Part shown: positions 27,009 through 36,192 of the stretch, piece by piece | How positions within the stretch are numbered: position 1 is the stretch's first letter | Layout of the letters: each line of letters begins with the position of its first letter | Origin: Cytophagales bacterium | GTDB taxonomy: Bacteria > Bacteroidota > Bacteroidia > Cytophagales > Cyclobacteriaceae | Assembly: GCA_033344775.1 (NCBI GenBank) | Contig: JAWPMT010000004.1 | Coordinates: 992,001 to 1,056,000 of the forward strand | Direction: 5' to 3' | DNA: 64,000 nt | The notes under the pieces: model-generated | Databases searched by the model: none | What the model was told of the DNA's origin: nothing | Seen by the model: only the letters and a program-made list of their open reading frames with translations | Made by a program: the position numbers and the translations under genes

Positions 27009-29477
27009 TTAGAGACGTTGGATTAATAATATTAAACCTACAACGGAACCTACGGATGTTATCGTATTTCCTAGATTAAATGGTGTTCTTGGTCCTTTTC
27101 TACCTACGATGATCGTGGAGCCTGGTTCGATATCAGGATAGTTTCTGAAAAATAAAAATCGCTTTACCCGAGCCATCTTACCATTGGGGTAAAGAACGGC
27201 ACTGAACCTTTTGCTTGACTCTTTAAGGAAACCGCCGGCATCACCTACATATTGCTTGAAACTTTTATTCTCTTCAAACTTCAAATTCATGGTGGTTCTG
27301 ATAGCACCACTTACCCGAACGGTTTGTAACTCTGTAGGAATCGAAATTATATCTCCAGTTTTAACAAAAATATCACTCTCAGAACCCGGATTTTCTATCG
27401 CTTTATCAAGATCAATGGCCACTACCTCATAATTGGAGAATGAGGAAGAAAGCAAAGAATCCTTGGACGTATTAATAAGTGAAGCTCTTACATCAAATAA
27501 AGGGGAAGTACCAGAGTTTTCATTTATCGAACTTATCCTTTCTTTCCTGCTGGAAATCGGGTTCCCTTGACCAATAATTACACCTGAATTTTCGAAAATA
27601 TTTGAGCGGAGTTCTTGCAAGTTTTCCAGATCCAGATTCAGATTGTTGGGACCCGAGTAAAATTCGCTTCTTCTTACGAGGATTGCTCCTTTTGGGTAAG
27701 CTTTTGGGGTAAAGCCCTCAGCCCTTGAAACAATACTAGACAAGCGCTCATTTGAGCTCAAAATTGACATCCTTCCAGGCGAGTTGATCTCTCCCACGAT
27801 CAGAACTTCTTCATTCAAAGTACCAGGCTTGCGCTTAACATGGACTCGATCAAAAGGAGTCAATTCAAAATCTGAAGAATTCTCTAGGTCTATGCGATAA
27901 ACGTCGTTATCTAGTTCATTTTGATCTCTTACCGATCTTGTGATTTCTACCACTTGATTGGCAGATATCTGCAATCCTCCGGCAATATAAATCAGGTCTT
28001 TTAATGTCGTATTCTTCAAAAATGGATATAAGCCTGGGTTTCGTATTTGACCCGTGATCTGTAAGTACGGTTCCTGAGATAAACCATATATCGATTTAAT
28101 CTCGACCACATCTTCAGGGGCAAGTTTTAAAGACCTTGTGCCATTCATGATCTCGGATAGGTCTAGTGTAATCAATTCTTGTTCGTATTTGTCATTTAGT
28201 CGGTATACAAAAACCTGTGTTTCAAATGCATCACCCCGCAAGCCCATTGCTTTAGTAATCAGATCTTTCAAAGTCATATCTTCTTCTAATGGATATGTTC
28301 CAGGCTGCTTTACTGCTCCCTCGATGACTACTCGGTTCGTATAAGCGGCATTTCTAGTTCTTGCCCTAATTGCATCTCCAGCATTTAATTGAAAACTTTC
28401 TAAATCACCTGAATCTAATTCAATGAGGTTTAGCCCATTACTCTCAATTCTTTCCACAATAATCTGATCACGTCTGGCCTGATCTGTAAATCCACTGGCA
28501 AAGCGGATCAAATCAGCAAGGGTCTCCTCGGATCTTAACTCGTAGAAACCCGGTTTTTTAAACTCCCCACGAACTTCTACCCTGGAAAGATATGGCTTAA
28601 CCAGAATCACGTCGCCCTGTCTTAGTAGTTCATCGTTCTCCTTGATGCCATCAGTCAAAAATCCATAAATATCAATCTTAGATTTGATTTTCCCATCTCT
28701 AATCAATTCAATTGCTCTCATGGTACCGTTAGGAGTAGGTCCGCCACAAGCGTGCAGGGCTGTATATACCGTGGACAAAGAATTTAAAGTGTAATCTCCT
28801 GGAAGTACAACATCCCCCACCACTGTCACATTGATGGATCGAATCTGGCTTAAGGTTATTAGTGCAAAAGTTGAGGCATTGCCATTGCCATCCGGTATCA
28901 ATCCTTGATAAATGGAATTCAATTTCTTCAACAATGCCGATCTCACCCTTTGGATGCTTAACCCATTAACATAAACGGGCCCTAGGTTAGTAGGCTTAAT
29001 AAAGCCGTCAGGCCGTACCACCAAATTCATGGTAAGTTCCGTCTTTCCCCATAATTCCACGTTGATCTCATCTCCTGGACCAAGGATGTAATTCGTTGGT
29101 GTCGGTAAATTCAAATTAGGTTGGAATGTTAAATTTTGCGAACGGAATATATTGATTCCAAAAACCACATTTCCACCGGTTGACGCAGAATTAGCTCGGA
29201 TTTGAGGTGGACTGGTATTCGTAATAACCGGCGCGTCTCTGACTGGATTCACTGGTTGGTTTTGTGCCGGGCTTGCTGAAAATACCTGAGACCTTAAATC
29301 AGCGATTTGGCTTGCATTTAGACCATTTTGACGAGCCAGTTGCTCCAATTGTTCTATACTGTACCCGTCCCTAATTGCACGTTGAGCTAAGGCCGAAAAA
29401 TCCTGACCCTGTGAATAGTAAAATACTACCATTACGACCAGGGTACTCCAGGCACGACTAAAGATTCGCTTATGCAT
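27009..29477 (-). CDS. Wza-like polysaccharide export protein with six SLBB repeats
   Basis: The outer-membrane exporter of the locus. The ATG at 29477 is chosen because it starts a normal signal peptide (MHKRIFSRAWSTLVVMVVF); the frame extends to 29543 without adding conserved sequence. The Poly_export domain is NYILGPGDEINVELWGK through RPDGFIKPTNLGPVYVNGL. Six SLBB-type units follow, each with a G-x-x-x-x-P-G-x-Y/F-like strand turn (VVGDVVLPGDYTL, VRGEFKKPGFYEL, VIEGAVKQPGTYPL, ITGQIRNPGLYPF, IVGEINSPGRMSI, VSGAIRTTMNLKF). About 822 residues, much longer than E. coli Wza (about 380), as is common in Bacteroidota. First gene of the leftward operon. Confidence 0.92.
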   Translation of the reverse strand: MHKRIFSRAWSTLVVMVVFYYSQGQDFSALAQRAIRDGYSIEQLEQLARQNGLNASQIADLRSQVFSASPAQNQPVNPVRDAPVITNTSPPQIRANSASTGGNVVFGINIFRSQNLTFQPNLNLPTPTNYILGPGDEINVELWGKTELTMNLVVRPDGFIKPTNLGPVYVNGLSIQRVRSALLKKLNSIYQGLIPDGNGNASTFALITLSQIRSINVTVVGDVVLPGDYTLNSLSTVYTALHACGGPTPNGTMRAIELIRDGKIKSKIDIYGFLTDGIKENDELLRQGDVILVKPYLSRVEVRGEFKKPGFYELRSEETLADLIRFASGFTDQARRDQIIVERIESNGLNLIELDSGDLESFQLNAGDAIRARTRNAAYTNRVVIEGAVKQPGTYPLEEDMTLKDLITKAMGLRGDAFETQVFVYRLNDKYEQELITLDLSEIMNGTRSLKLAPEDVVEIKSIYGLSQEPYLQITGQIRNPGLYPFLKNTTLKDLIYIAGGLQISANQVVEITRSVRDQNELDNDVYRIDLENSSDFELTPFDRVHVKRKPGTLNEEVLIVGEINSPGRMSILSSNERLSSIVSRAEGFTPKAYPKGAILVRRSEFYSGPNNLNLDLENLQELRSNIFENSGVIIGQGNPISSRKERISSINENSGTSPLFDVRASLINTSKDSLLSSSFSNYEVVAIDLDKAIENPGSESDIFVKTGDIISIPTELQTVRVSGAIRTTMNLKFEENKSFKQYVGDAGGFLKESSKRFSAVLYPNGKMARVKRFLFFRNYPDIEPGSTIIVGRKGPRTPFNLGNTITSVGSVVGLILLIQRL

Positions 29478-29540
29478 AGATATTGGCTGTTTATTTTTTA
29501 GTTCAATTCCGATGAAAGATATTGATTGTATAAAAAAACG

Positions 29541-29548
29541 CAAATCTA
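29541..29548 (-). promoter_or_regulatory. Candidate -7 element of the polysaccharide operon
   Basis: TAGATTTG on the minus strand matches the Bacteroidota consensus TAnnTTTG and would place the transcript start about 55 nt upstream of the exporter ATG. No TTG was found at the ideal spacing upstream, so this is tentative. Confidence 0.4.
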
Positions 29549-29616
29549 ACTTATTGCCGACAAGGAAGTTTACTACCGAAGTAAAAATTACATCGATATT
29601 CTCATGTATTCAAGGG

Positions 29617-29653
29617 ATATTATCACGGAATATTATCACGGAATATTATCACG
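29617..29653. repeat. Three 13-bp tandem direct repeats upstream of the exporter operon
   Basis: ATATTATCACGGA occurs three times head to tail (the third lacks the last two bases) with an exact 13-bp period, about 140 bp upstream of the exporter start and about 70 bp upstream of the candidate -7 box. It may be an operator array or a slippage repeat. Confidence 0.8.
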
Positions 29654-30096
29654 TATGACTGATTAATTGAGAAAAAGAGGTTGACCTCAACTTGTTCTCA
29701 ATAGATGTGAATCAAAACAAATACGGCAAAGCTCAATATCAGAAAAGAAAGACATACAGGAGACGAAGCTCAAGCAAGATATTCAATCCCTCGTATTTCC
29801 AGAAGGAATCAGGTATAATCGAGAAAAAGACGAAGTTCAAACCGAAAGAGTAAACGTATATTTCAATGTAATATCCACACTATCAGCTCATTACAAAGAG
29901 GAAAAAGAAAAGGAAAAGTACTCTAAAAATACTTTCCTCATTTGGTGGCCTCGTTATCTTCGAACCTAAGACACATGACAGAATTTGAAATCTAATCCCG
30001 ACAACAAGCGCAAAGAGATTCCGGCCATTTTTCAATTTCAAATAAAAACTAAATCGAAAAATGCCGGAATGACTGGATCGCATAGAAGCTTGTATC
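29654..30096. other. Intergenic region between the polysaccharide and trp/aro operons
   Basis: About 440 bases of mostly AT-rich sequence. A 66-codon minus-strand frame (30083-29883) has no start context or family resemblance and is not called. No strong terminator hairpin was recognised. Base composition shifts here from the AT-rich locus to the trp region. Confidence 0.5.
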
Positions 30097-31107
30097 TTAC
30101 ATCTCGTCCTTCACCTCTAACAACTTCCTGACCTTGCGGATCAGTTTGGCACTTTCGGTGTAGTTGAGGGTTTGTTGGCCGTCGGAGAAGGCTTCTTCGG
30201 GGATGTTGTGGGTCTCGAAGATGACGCCATCAGCTCCGGCCATGACGGATGCTAACGCTACTGGCTCGACATGGTCTCTGATTCCTATCCCGTGTGAAGG
30301 ATCTGCAATTACTGGCAGGTGAGTCTTGTCCTTTAGTATTGGAATGGCGTTGATGTCGAAGGTATTTCTGGAGGCTTTCTCGTAGGTACGGATACCTCGT
30401 TCGCACAACAGCAGGTTTTCATTTCCAGCAGAGAATACGTACTCTGCGCTGTACAATAGCTCATCGATAGTACCTGAGATACCGCGTTTGATCATCACAG
30501 CTTTATCCACTTTACCGAGTTCATCCAGCAAATTGAAATTCTGGGTGTTTCGGGCTCCGACCTGGTAGATGTCCACGTAATCGTACATTTCCTCGATCTG
30601 GGAAACTTGCATTACTTCGGTCACGATCTTAATGCCTGCCTCGCGCGCGAGTTTGTACCAGGTTTTCAATCCTTCGATCCCTAAACCTCGGAAAGAGTAA
30701 GGGGAACTTCTTGGTTTATAAACACCACCTCGCATACAGGTGATGCCATTGGCTTTCAGGTGATCGATGGTACTTTGGATGTTCTCCTCGCCTTCGATGC
30801 TGCAAGGTCCGGCCATCAAACCGAAGTGACCTCCGCCTATTTTCACGTCATCACCTAAATCAATGACCGTCCGATCTACTTTCCATTTGCGGGAGACGAG
30901 TTTGTAATCGTCGCTTACGATGTGGATGTCTTCGATTCCGGGTAAGTGACCGATTTCGCGTACGTCGAATGCGGCTTTACCGATGCCCACCAGGTAGTCT
31001 CCTTTTTGGGTCTTTACTTCGGTGGTTTTGTATTTGAGTTCGTTTACTCGATTGATGACGTCTTGTTTGGTCGTCGGGTTGATGGTGTTATTGAATTGGA
31101 TGATCAT
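30097..31107 (-). CDS. aroF: 3-deoxy-7-phosphoheptulonate (DAHP) synthase, class I-beta
   Basis: Condenses phosphoenolpyruvate and erythrose 4-phosphate, the first step of the shikimate pathway. An N-terminal ferredoxin-like regulatory domain (about 1-70) is followed by the KDO8P/DAHP barrel: LMAGPCSIEGEENI, RGGVYKPRSSPYSFRG, VGARNTQNF, MIKRG and IADPSHGIGIRDHV, which together carry the PEP- and metal-binding residues. It has 336 residues. Downstream of trpA on the same strand, separated by 98 bp with a GC-rich hairpin; it may be the last gene of the trp operon or separately regulated by the hairpin. Confidence 0.95.
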   Translation of the reverse strand: MIIQFNNTINPTTKQDVINRVNELKYKTTEVKTQKGDYLVGIGKAAFDVREIGHLPGIEDIHIVSDDYKLVSRKWKVDRTVIDLGDDVKIGGGHFGLMAGPCSIEGEENIQSTIDHLKANGITCMRGGVYKPRSSPYSFRGLGIEGLKTWYKLAREAGIKIVTEVMQVSQIEEMYDYVDIYQVGARNTQNFNLLDELGKVDKAVMIKRGISGTIDELLYSAEYVFSAGNENLLLCERGIRTYEKASRNTFDINAIPILKDKTHLPVIADPSHGIGIRDHVEPVALASVMAGADGVIFETHNIPEEAFSDGQQTLNYTESAKLIRKVRKLLEVKDEM

Positions 31108-31140
31108 GGGTTATCATTTTTTATAGTCCTTGAGCTTTCA

Positions 31141-31202
31141 AATCCCCCACCCTTCGGGCACCCCCTTTAGAAGGGGGACTTGATCCCTAAAAAGTGGGGA
31201 TT
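31141..31202. repeat. GC-rich intergenic palindromic repeat, copy 2
   Basis: AATCCCCC (31141-31148) with GGGGGACTT (31173-31181), plus an outer TGGGGATT (31195-31202) that can also pair with the left arm. The internal CCCCCTTTAGAAGGGGG is a near-perfect hairpin. It resembles the element at 381-440. It lies just downstream of trpA and may act as an mRNA 3' hairpin or partial terminator. Confidence 0.6.
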
Positions 31203-31205
31203 ATT

Positions 31206-31994
31206 CTAAACTTCTTGCGGGCTATTCTTTTTAATGTTTTCAATAAAGTTTTTAATGGCTGCTTCGGAACTGTCTTCTTTCAATTGCTTGATGAAGGCGC
31301 TGCCGATGATGGCGCCGTTGGCGTATTGACAGGCTTTGGTGTAAGTCTCGTGGTTAGAGATGCCGAAACCGATCAATAGCTTTCGTTGCAGATTCATGTC
31401 GTTGATGCGCTGGAAATAGGCTTCCTGATTTTCAGAGATGTTCGACTTGGCTCCGGTGATGGCCGCACTGCTCACCATGTAAATGAACCCTTGCGAATGC
31501 TCATCGATCTCTCGAATACGCTCCTCTCCCGTCTGCGGTGAAATCAGGAAGATGTTGTACAAACCATACTCCGCCAATACCGCCTTGTAATGCGTTTGAT
31601 ACTCATACATCGGTAAGTCTGGCAAGATCAGGCCATCAATTCCTACTTCCTGGCACTTTTGGCAAAAGCGCTCAAAACCATATTGCAGGATTGGGTTAAT
31701 GTAACCCATTAGCAGCACTGGGACATTTACTTCCTTCCTTAATTCAGCAAGCTGCTCAAAAAGCAACTCCAGGGTCATGCCGTTGGCCAAAGCAGTCTCT
31801 GAACTTTCCTGGATCGTTGGGCCGTCTGCAACCGGATCAGAAAATGGCACCCCAATCTCGATGAAGTCGGCTCCGTTTTGATCAAGGGCCTTCGCAATAC
31901 GAAGCGTATCTCCAAGCTCAGGATAACCTGCTGTGAAATACACGTTCAGGAGGTCTTTTCCGCGTTCCTCAAATATTTTATCAATTCTGTTCAT
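31206..31994 (-). CDS. trpA: Tryptophan synthase alpha chain
   Basis: Cleaves indole-3-glycerol phosphate to indole for TrpB. FIEIGVPFSDPVADGPTIQ contains the catalytic Glu and Asp-containing loop; GFIYMVSSAAITGAK and IGFGISNHET bind phosphate. An open frame begins at 32042, but the ATG at 31994 (MNRIDKIFEER) is the family start; the product has 262 residues. A 147-bp gap separates it from trpB and holds a weak inverted repeat (TCCATAG 32080-32086 / CTATGGA 32115-32121). Confidence 0.97.
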   Translation of the reverse strand: MNRIDKIFEERGKDLLNVYFTAGYPELGDTLRIAKALDQNGADFIEIGVPFSDPVADGPTIQESSETALANGMTLELLFEQLAELRKEVNVPVLLMGYINPILQYGFERFCQKCQEVGIDGLILPDLPMYEYQTHYKAVLAEYGLYNIFLISPQTGEERIREIDEHSQGFIYMVSSAAITGAKSNISENQEAYFQRINDMNLQRKLLIGFGISNHETYTKACQYANGAIIGSAFIKQLKEDSSEAAIKNFIENIKKNSPQEV

Positions 31995-32141
31995 TTTATT
32001 CTGTGAAGAGGGATTACAACATATGTTAATCCTACTCTCCATTAATACTTATTTCAAATTATCCGTCAGTAGTCGAAAGTCCATAGTTTTTAGCACCCTT
32101 AAGTAGACTGTCGACTATGGATTCTTCGCTATTGGCTTTTA

Positions 32142-33338
32142 CTAATATTTCCCCCACTTGATGTAGGTGTCTAAATCTTTGTCTCCTCTTCCCGACAGGT
32201 TGATCACCACCACTTCGTCATTGACCAAATCGAGTTGATCTAATGCTGCGAAGGCATGGGCCGTTTCGATGGCGGGAATGATCCCTTCTAATCGGCTCAA
32301 CGCAATGCCCGCTTGCATGGCTTCTTCATCGGTCGCACTCAAAAAGGTGCCACGACCCGAATCGAACAAGTGAGCATGAATCGGACCAATACCAGGATAA
32401 TCTAATCCTGCGGAAATAGAATATGGCTCCACTACCTGACCGTCTTCTGTTTGCATCAACAGGGTTCTACTCCCATGTAATACGCCTTCTTTTCCCAGGG
32501 TTGTGGTTGCTGCGGATTTACCGCTGGTGTTCCCTAATCCAGCCGCCTCTACCGCGATCAGTTCCACGGACTTATTATCCAAAAAGTGATAAAAAGCACC
32601 GGCTGCATTGGATCCTCCGCCTACACAGGCAATTACCCGATCCGGGGCATTTCTTCCTTCCTCTTCCTCCAACTGTGACTGGATTTCTTCACTGATCACC
32701 GACTGGAACTTTGCCACCATATCAGGATATGGATGTGGCCCGACGACCGAACCAATGATATAGTGCGTTCCCACCGGATCACTGATCCAGGCCCGCATGG
32801 CTTCATTGGTTGCATCCTTCAAGGTCTGACTGCCGGATGTAGCCGGCCGAACTTCCGCCCCAAGGATCTTCATGCGTTCTACATTGGGTCGCTGACGTTC
32901 CGTATCCAGCTTACCCATGTACACGATGCAATCCATGCCCATGAGTGCACAAACGGTAGCTGTTGCCACTCCGTGCTGTCCAGCACCTGTTTCGGCAATT
33001 ATCTTCTTTTTACCGAGAGCTTTCGCCATGAGGATCTGTCCAATCGTATTGTTCACCTTGTGGGCACCGGTGTGGCACAAGTCTTCTCTTTTGAGGTAGA
33101 TCTTCGCCCCGTACTTTTCCGACAATCGCTGTGCGAAATACAAGGGTGTCGGGCGTCCCACGTAGGTTTTCAATAGCGCCCGGAACTGTTCCTGAAAGCC
33201 ATCACTATTCATGATGCGCTCATAGTTCTCTCTCAACTCCTGCACATTCGGGTAAAGCATCTCGGGAATGTAGGCTCCTCCAAACTTCCCGTAATATCCA
33301 TTCCCATCTACTGCAAAGTGCTCCGTATCCTTCAACAT
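32142..33338 (-). CDS. trpB: Tryptophan synthase beta chain
   Basis: PLP enzyme joining indole and serine. [17 protein letters not shown] carries the Schiff-base lysine, [10 protein letters not shown] the catalytic Gly/Gln loop and [10 protein letters not shown] the phosphate-binding glycine loop. It has 398 residues, normal for the TrpB1 type that pairs with TrpA. Its start overlaps the end of trpF by 7 bp. Confidence 0.98.
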   Translation of the reverse strand: MLKDTEHFAVDGNGYYGKFGGAYIPEMLYPNVQELRENYERIMNSDGFQEQFRALLKTYVGRPTPLYFAQRLSEKYGAKIYLKREDLCHTGAHKVNNTIGQILMAKALGKKKIIAETGAGQHGVATATVCALMGMDCIVYMGKLDTERQRPNVERMKILGAEVRPATSGSQTLKDATNEAMRAWISDPVGTHYIIGSVVGPHPYPDMVAKFQSVISEEIQSQLEEEEGRNAPDRVIACVGGGSNAAGAFYHFLDNKSVELIAVEAAGLGNTSGKSAATTTLGKEGVLHGSRTLLMQTEDGQVVEPYSISAGLDYPGIGPIHAHLFDSGRGTFLSATDEEAMQAGIALSRLEGIIPAIETAHAFAALDQLDLVNDEVVVINLSGRGDKDLDTYIKWGKY

Positions 33339-33949
33339 AATGCTTGTTTTAATGCTTTTACTTTTTCGACATCCTTCATTCCGGGCGCCAGCTCAAACTT
33401 GCTATTCACGTCGATCCCCCAGAGTTTTGGGATGGCTAGTTTTTTAATGTCTTCTATATCTTCCAGTCCAATGCCACCACTCAACATGAATGGTTTTTCG
33501 GATGGATACTCATTCAATATGGCCCAATCAAATTTTCGTCCGCTTCCCCCGTAATTACTGGTTTGGGTATCGAACAAAAAGATGTCCGTGTAGGGCTCCC
33601 ATTCCTTAATCGCTTCACTGGGCATCTGGTCTTGCACACCAAACACTTTGATGATCTTGATACCTTTTGCATGAAGTTTCTTTCCATACTCAAGGGCCTC
33701 ATCTCCGTGTAGTTGTACATAGTCCAGGCGAAAAGCAGCGACGTTTTCCAACAACTCCTCTAACTCTGCATTGACAAATACGCCGACTTTATGTCCCTGA
33801 AAGGCCCAGACTTTTTCCAATACCCAGGCATCAGGAGTGACTAATCGTTTGGACTTCTCGTAAAAGATGAAGCCCATGAGATCCGGTTGAAGCGCACTGA
33901 TGGCTTCTATGTTTTCCGGATTTCGCATGCCGCAGACTTTGAGTTTCAT
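33332..33949 (-). CDS. trpF: Phosphoribosylanthranilate isomerase
   Basis: Small (beta/alpha)8 isomerase of 205 residues. The start [14 protein letters not shown] has the catalytic Cys, VQLHGDE is the central strand, and [18 protein letters not shown] supplies the catalytic Asp and phosphate site, with [10 protein letters not shown]. It is preceded by a 270-bp gap from trpC that contains repeats. Confidence 0.97.
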   Translation of the reverse strand: MKLKVCGMRNPENIEAISALQPDLMGFIFYEKSKRLVTPDAWVLEKVWAFQGHKVGVFVNAELEELLENVAAFRLDYVQLHGDEALEYGKKLHAKGIKIIKVFGVQDQMPSEAIKEWEPYTDIFLFDTQTSNYGGSGRKFDWAILNEYPSEKPFMLSGGIGLEDIEDIKKLAIPKLWGIDVNSKFELAPGMKDVEKVKALKQALC

Positions 33950-34023
33950 TCTGATTATAATTCTATTTCATTTAACACACCCTAAATATCCTCTACAAAT
34001 TCTCGTAAGTTAAGTTTCGTCTA

Positions 34024-34216
34024 CGACCCGGTCACTGCGAAGAAATGAATCGGACCGCCTGGTCGGTCAACACCGAAGCGGCAGTCTTTCTGAATTTCTG
34101 CTTCGAAACCATATTTGAGATTGCTTCTTAGCATCGCAATGACGATCCATTTCTATTAACTTATGAGAATTGAATCTCTCTCAAGAGGACCCACCCCCGG
34201 CCCCTCCAAGGAGGGG
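34024..34216. repeat. Palindromic repeat remnants in the trpC-trpF gap
   Basis: TCACTGCGAAGAAATGAATC (near 34034-34055) and GAGATTGCTTCTTAGCATCG followed by CAATGACGA (34117-34145) are degenerate inverted halves of the widespread bacterial element ending in TCGCAATGACG. CCCCTCCAAGGAGGGG at 34201-34216 is a separate hairpin close to the trpC stop. Confidence 0.55.
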
Positions 34217-34220
34217 AGAA

Positions 34221-35018
34221 TCAGGACCTTAAAGACTTAATCTGTTTAATAAAGGAACCACATGCTGCGGAGGGTGTTCCGTGTTGCATGAAATATTCTC
34301 CAATTAAAAAGCCTTCAAATCCATGTTCAATGAGGTCAGCAACGACCTGAGGATCATTGATACCACTTTCTGAAACTTTCACGAAATCATCAGGGATCAG
34401 GCTAGCCAGCTTCCTTGATGTTTCAACTGTCGTTTCAAACGTATCCAGATTGCGGTTATTCACTCCCAATAGATCTACCTCCGGGCAAATGAAATCCTGC
34501 AATTCTTTTTCACTGTGCACTTCCAATAACACCTCTAAGCCCAGGGTATGCGCGAACGCTGCCAAAGACTTCACTTTTTCAGGTGTAAGGATGGCTGCGA
34601 TCAACAAGATCACATCCGCTCCAATTGATTTCGCTTCAATGAGCTGGTATTCTTCCAGAATAAAGTCTTTCCTCAGGATTGGACAGAAGTTGAACTTTCT
34701 GGCCTCACTCAAGTCTTCACTTTTTCCTCCAAAATATTTGTTATCGGTCAAAACTGACAAGCCAGATGCACCAGCCTGCATGTAACCAATGGAAGTTCGC
34801 TCGATGGATACTTTAGGGTTTATGACGCCCTTCGAAGGGGACTTGCGCTTGATCTCGGCGATAATCCCCGCCTTATCTTCCCTTCTGATGTACTTCTTCA
34901 GCGAAACCGGATTGCCTCCAAAGTAGATGCTTTGTTCCAGCAGTTTTACCGGAAAAAGCTCTTTTCGCTCCTGTACTTCCTTTTGCTTATCCGCAACGAT
35001 TTGATCGAGAATGTTCAT
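34221..35018 (-). CDS. trpC: Indole-3-glycerol-phosphate synthase
   Basis: Converts carboxyphenylamino-deoxyribulose phosphate to indole-glycerol phosphate. IIAEIKRKSPSKG has the catalytic lysines, LSVLTDNKYFGG and LRKDFILEEYQLIEA the further active-site residues, and LGVNNRNLDTFE and VSESGI the phosphate site. A longer frame opens at 35240 but its first 74 residues are trpD read in another frame; the ATG at 35018 (MNILDQIVADKQKEV) is 1 nt after the trpD stop and gives about 265 residues. Confidence 0.97.
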   Translation of the reverse strand: MNILDQIVADKQKEVQERKELFPVKLLEQSIYFGGNPVSLKKYIRREDKAGIIAEIKRKSPSKGVINPKVSIERTSIGYMQAGASGLSVLTDNKYFGGKSEDLSEARKFNFCPILRKDFILEEYQLIEAKSIGADVILLIAAILTPEKVKSLAAFAHTLGLEVLLEVHSEKELQDFICPEVDLLGVNNRNLDTFETTVETSRKLASLIPDDFVKVSESGINDPQVVADLIEHGFEGFLIGEYFMQHGTPSAACGSFIKQIKSLRS

Positions 35019-35019
35019 T

Positions 35020-36012
35020 TTAACTATTGATCTCAATGAATTTTTTGAATGATTGTAATGCTTTTCCTGATTCGATGGATTCCCGTGCCTGATTGACCCC
35101 TTCTTCGGTGCTGACTTTCTTAGCCACCGAAATAGCAAGGCCTGCATTGGCAAGTACCGCACTCTTCTGCGCTTCCGTTGCCTTATTCTCCAGCACATTC
35201 GTGAAAATTGTCGCCGAATCGTTAATGGTTTCACCACCACTGAGTTCTTCCATCTTTAGTTGAGGCAGTCCCAGATTATTTGGACTCATGACTTGCTCTG
35301 CTTTGTTACTGATCACTTTGAAATCACCGGTCAGGGAGATTTCGTCGTAGCCATCCAGTGCATGCACGATCATGAAATTGGCATCGCCTTTTTGATACAG
35401 GTAGCCGTACAAACGGGCCAATTCCAGACTAAACACTCCTACCAATTGATTTTGAGGAAATGCCGGATTCACCATAGGCCCCAACATGTTGAAGAACGTT
35501 TTCACGCCTAGTTCTTTCCGAACGGGCCCTACATTTTTCATGGCTGGGTGAAACATCGGAGCATGCAGGAAACAGATTCCTGACTGGTCAAGGCTCTTTC
35601 TAATGACATCCTGATCGTTACCGAATTTGCATCCGAACGATTCTAACAAATTGGATGAACCACATTTACTGGACACACCATAATTTCCGTGCTTGGTCAC
35701 ATGCTGACCCGCACCAGCTGTGACAAAAGAGGATAGTGTCGAAATGTTAAAGGTGTCTTTCCCATCCCCCCCAGTCCCACATAGATCGATGGTGTTAAAA
35801 TCTTCCAATGGCACACGGACACAAAGTTCCAACATGGCATTTCGAAATCCTTCCAACTCATCTACGGTAATGCTTCGCATCAGGTAAACGGTCAAAAAAG
35901 CCGCCATCTGACTGTTGTTGTACTTCCCTGATGCCAGGTTCGAGAGTACTTCTTTGGCCTCTTGTTTGTCAAGAGATTGATGCCTGAATAGTTTATTGAG
36001 TATTGCCTTCAT
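35020..36012 (-). CDS. trpD: Anthranilate phosphoribosyltransferase
   Basis: Adds phosphoribose to anthranilate. DLCGTGGDGKDTFNIST is the PRPP loop, KHGNYGVSSKCGSSNLLE follows, and LGPMVNPAFPQNQLVGVF is the conserved central segment. It has 330 residues. The first codons ATGAAGGCAATA lie inside a 13-bp sequence repeated 179 bp upstream, directly after trpG, and the ATG overlaps the stop of a 59-codon open frame made by the inserted segment. Confidence 0.97.
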   Translation of the reverse strand: MKAILNKLFRHQSLDKQEAKEVLSNLASGKYNNSQMAAFLTVYLMRSITVDELEGFRNAMLELCVRVPLEDFNTIDLCGTGGDGKDTFNISTLSSFVTAGAGQHVTKHGNYGVSSKCGSSNLLESFGCKFGNDQDVIRKSLDQSGICFLHAPMFHPAMKNVGPVRKELGVKTFFNMLGPMVNPAFPQNQLVGVFSLELARLYGYLYQKGDANFMIVHALDGYDEISLTGDFKVISNKAEQVMSPNNLGLPQLKMEELSGGETINDSATIFTNVLENKATEAQKSAVLANAGLAISVAKKVSTEEGVNQARESIESGKALQSFKKFIEINS

Positions 36013-36192
36013 TAGCTAATGTTCTTTTCTTGGTTCATGAAAAAGATTTTGGGGCCTCCTTTGAATAAACCCCTAGCCCCTGAAGGGGAAATATCACACT
36101 CCCCTTTAGGGGACATTGGAGTAATCCCAAGTACATCTGGCGCATAACCAAAATCTTTTTGAAGCTTGATTATTGTAGATATTGCCTTCATT
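36001..36192. mobile_element. MITE-like palindromic insertion at the trpG/trpD junction
   Basis: TATTGCCTTCATT is exactly repeated at 36001-36013 and 36180-36192. Inside are perfect 13-bp inverted repeats AAAAAGATTTTGG (36040-36052) and CCAAAATCTTTTT (36148-36160), and between them nested GC palindromes (CCCCTGAAGGGG and TCCCCTTTAGGGGA). Direct repeats outside inverted repeats are what a non-autonomous element with target duplication would leave, though 13 bp is long and the inverted repeats are not strictly terminal. There is no transposase. Confidence 0.6.
36012..36191 (-). CDS. 59-codon open frame inside the trpG-trpD insertion
   Basis: The frame starts at ATG 36191-36189, 1 nt after the trpG stop, and reads MKAISTIIKLQKDFGYAPDV onwards without a stop to TAA at 36014-36012, which overlaps the trpD ATG as TAATG. 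Its first four codons duplicate those of trpD (MKAI). The sequence (CDISPSGARGLFKGG in the middle) is what the GC palindromes encode, so the peptide itself is probably without function. Its value may be to carry ribosomes across the insert. Confidence 0.4.
   Translation of the reverse strand: MKAISTIIKLQKDFGYAPDVLGITPMSPKGECDISPSGARGLFKGGPKIFFMNQEKNIS

Noticed and set aside
29617-29653. CRISPR array
   Set aside because: Three 13-bp units are directly contiguous without spacers, and no cas gene is present anywhere in the window.
32733-33176. 147-codon plus-strand frame antisense to trpB
   Set aside because: Composition and lack of any domain show it is a shadow of the highly constrained trpB frame.
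35019-35240. N-terminal 74-residue extension of TrpC
   Set aside because: It is trpD sequence read in another frame; the family start is the ATG at 35018.
36001-36192. Riboswitch or second attenuator before trpD
   Set aside because: The structure is better explained by nested inverted repeats inside flanking direct repeats; no U-tract terminator or leader peptide rich in Trp is present.
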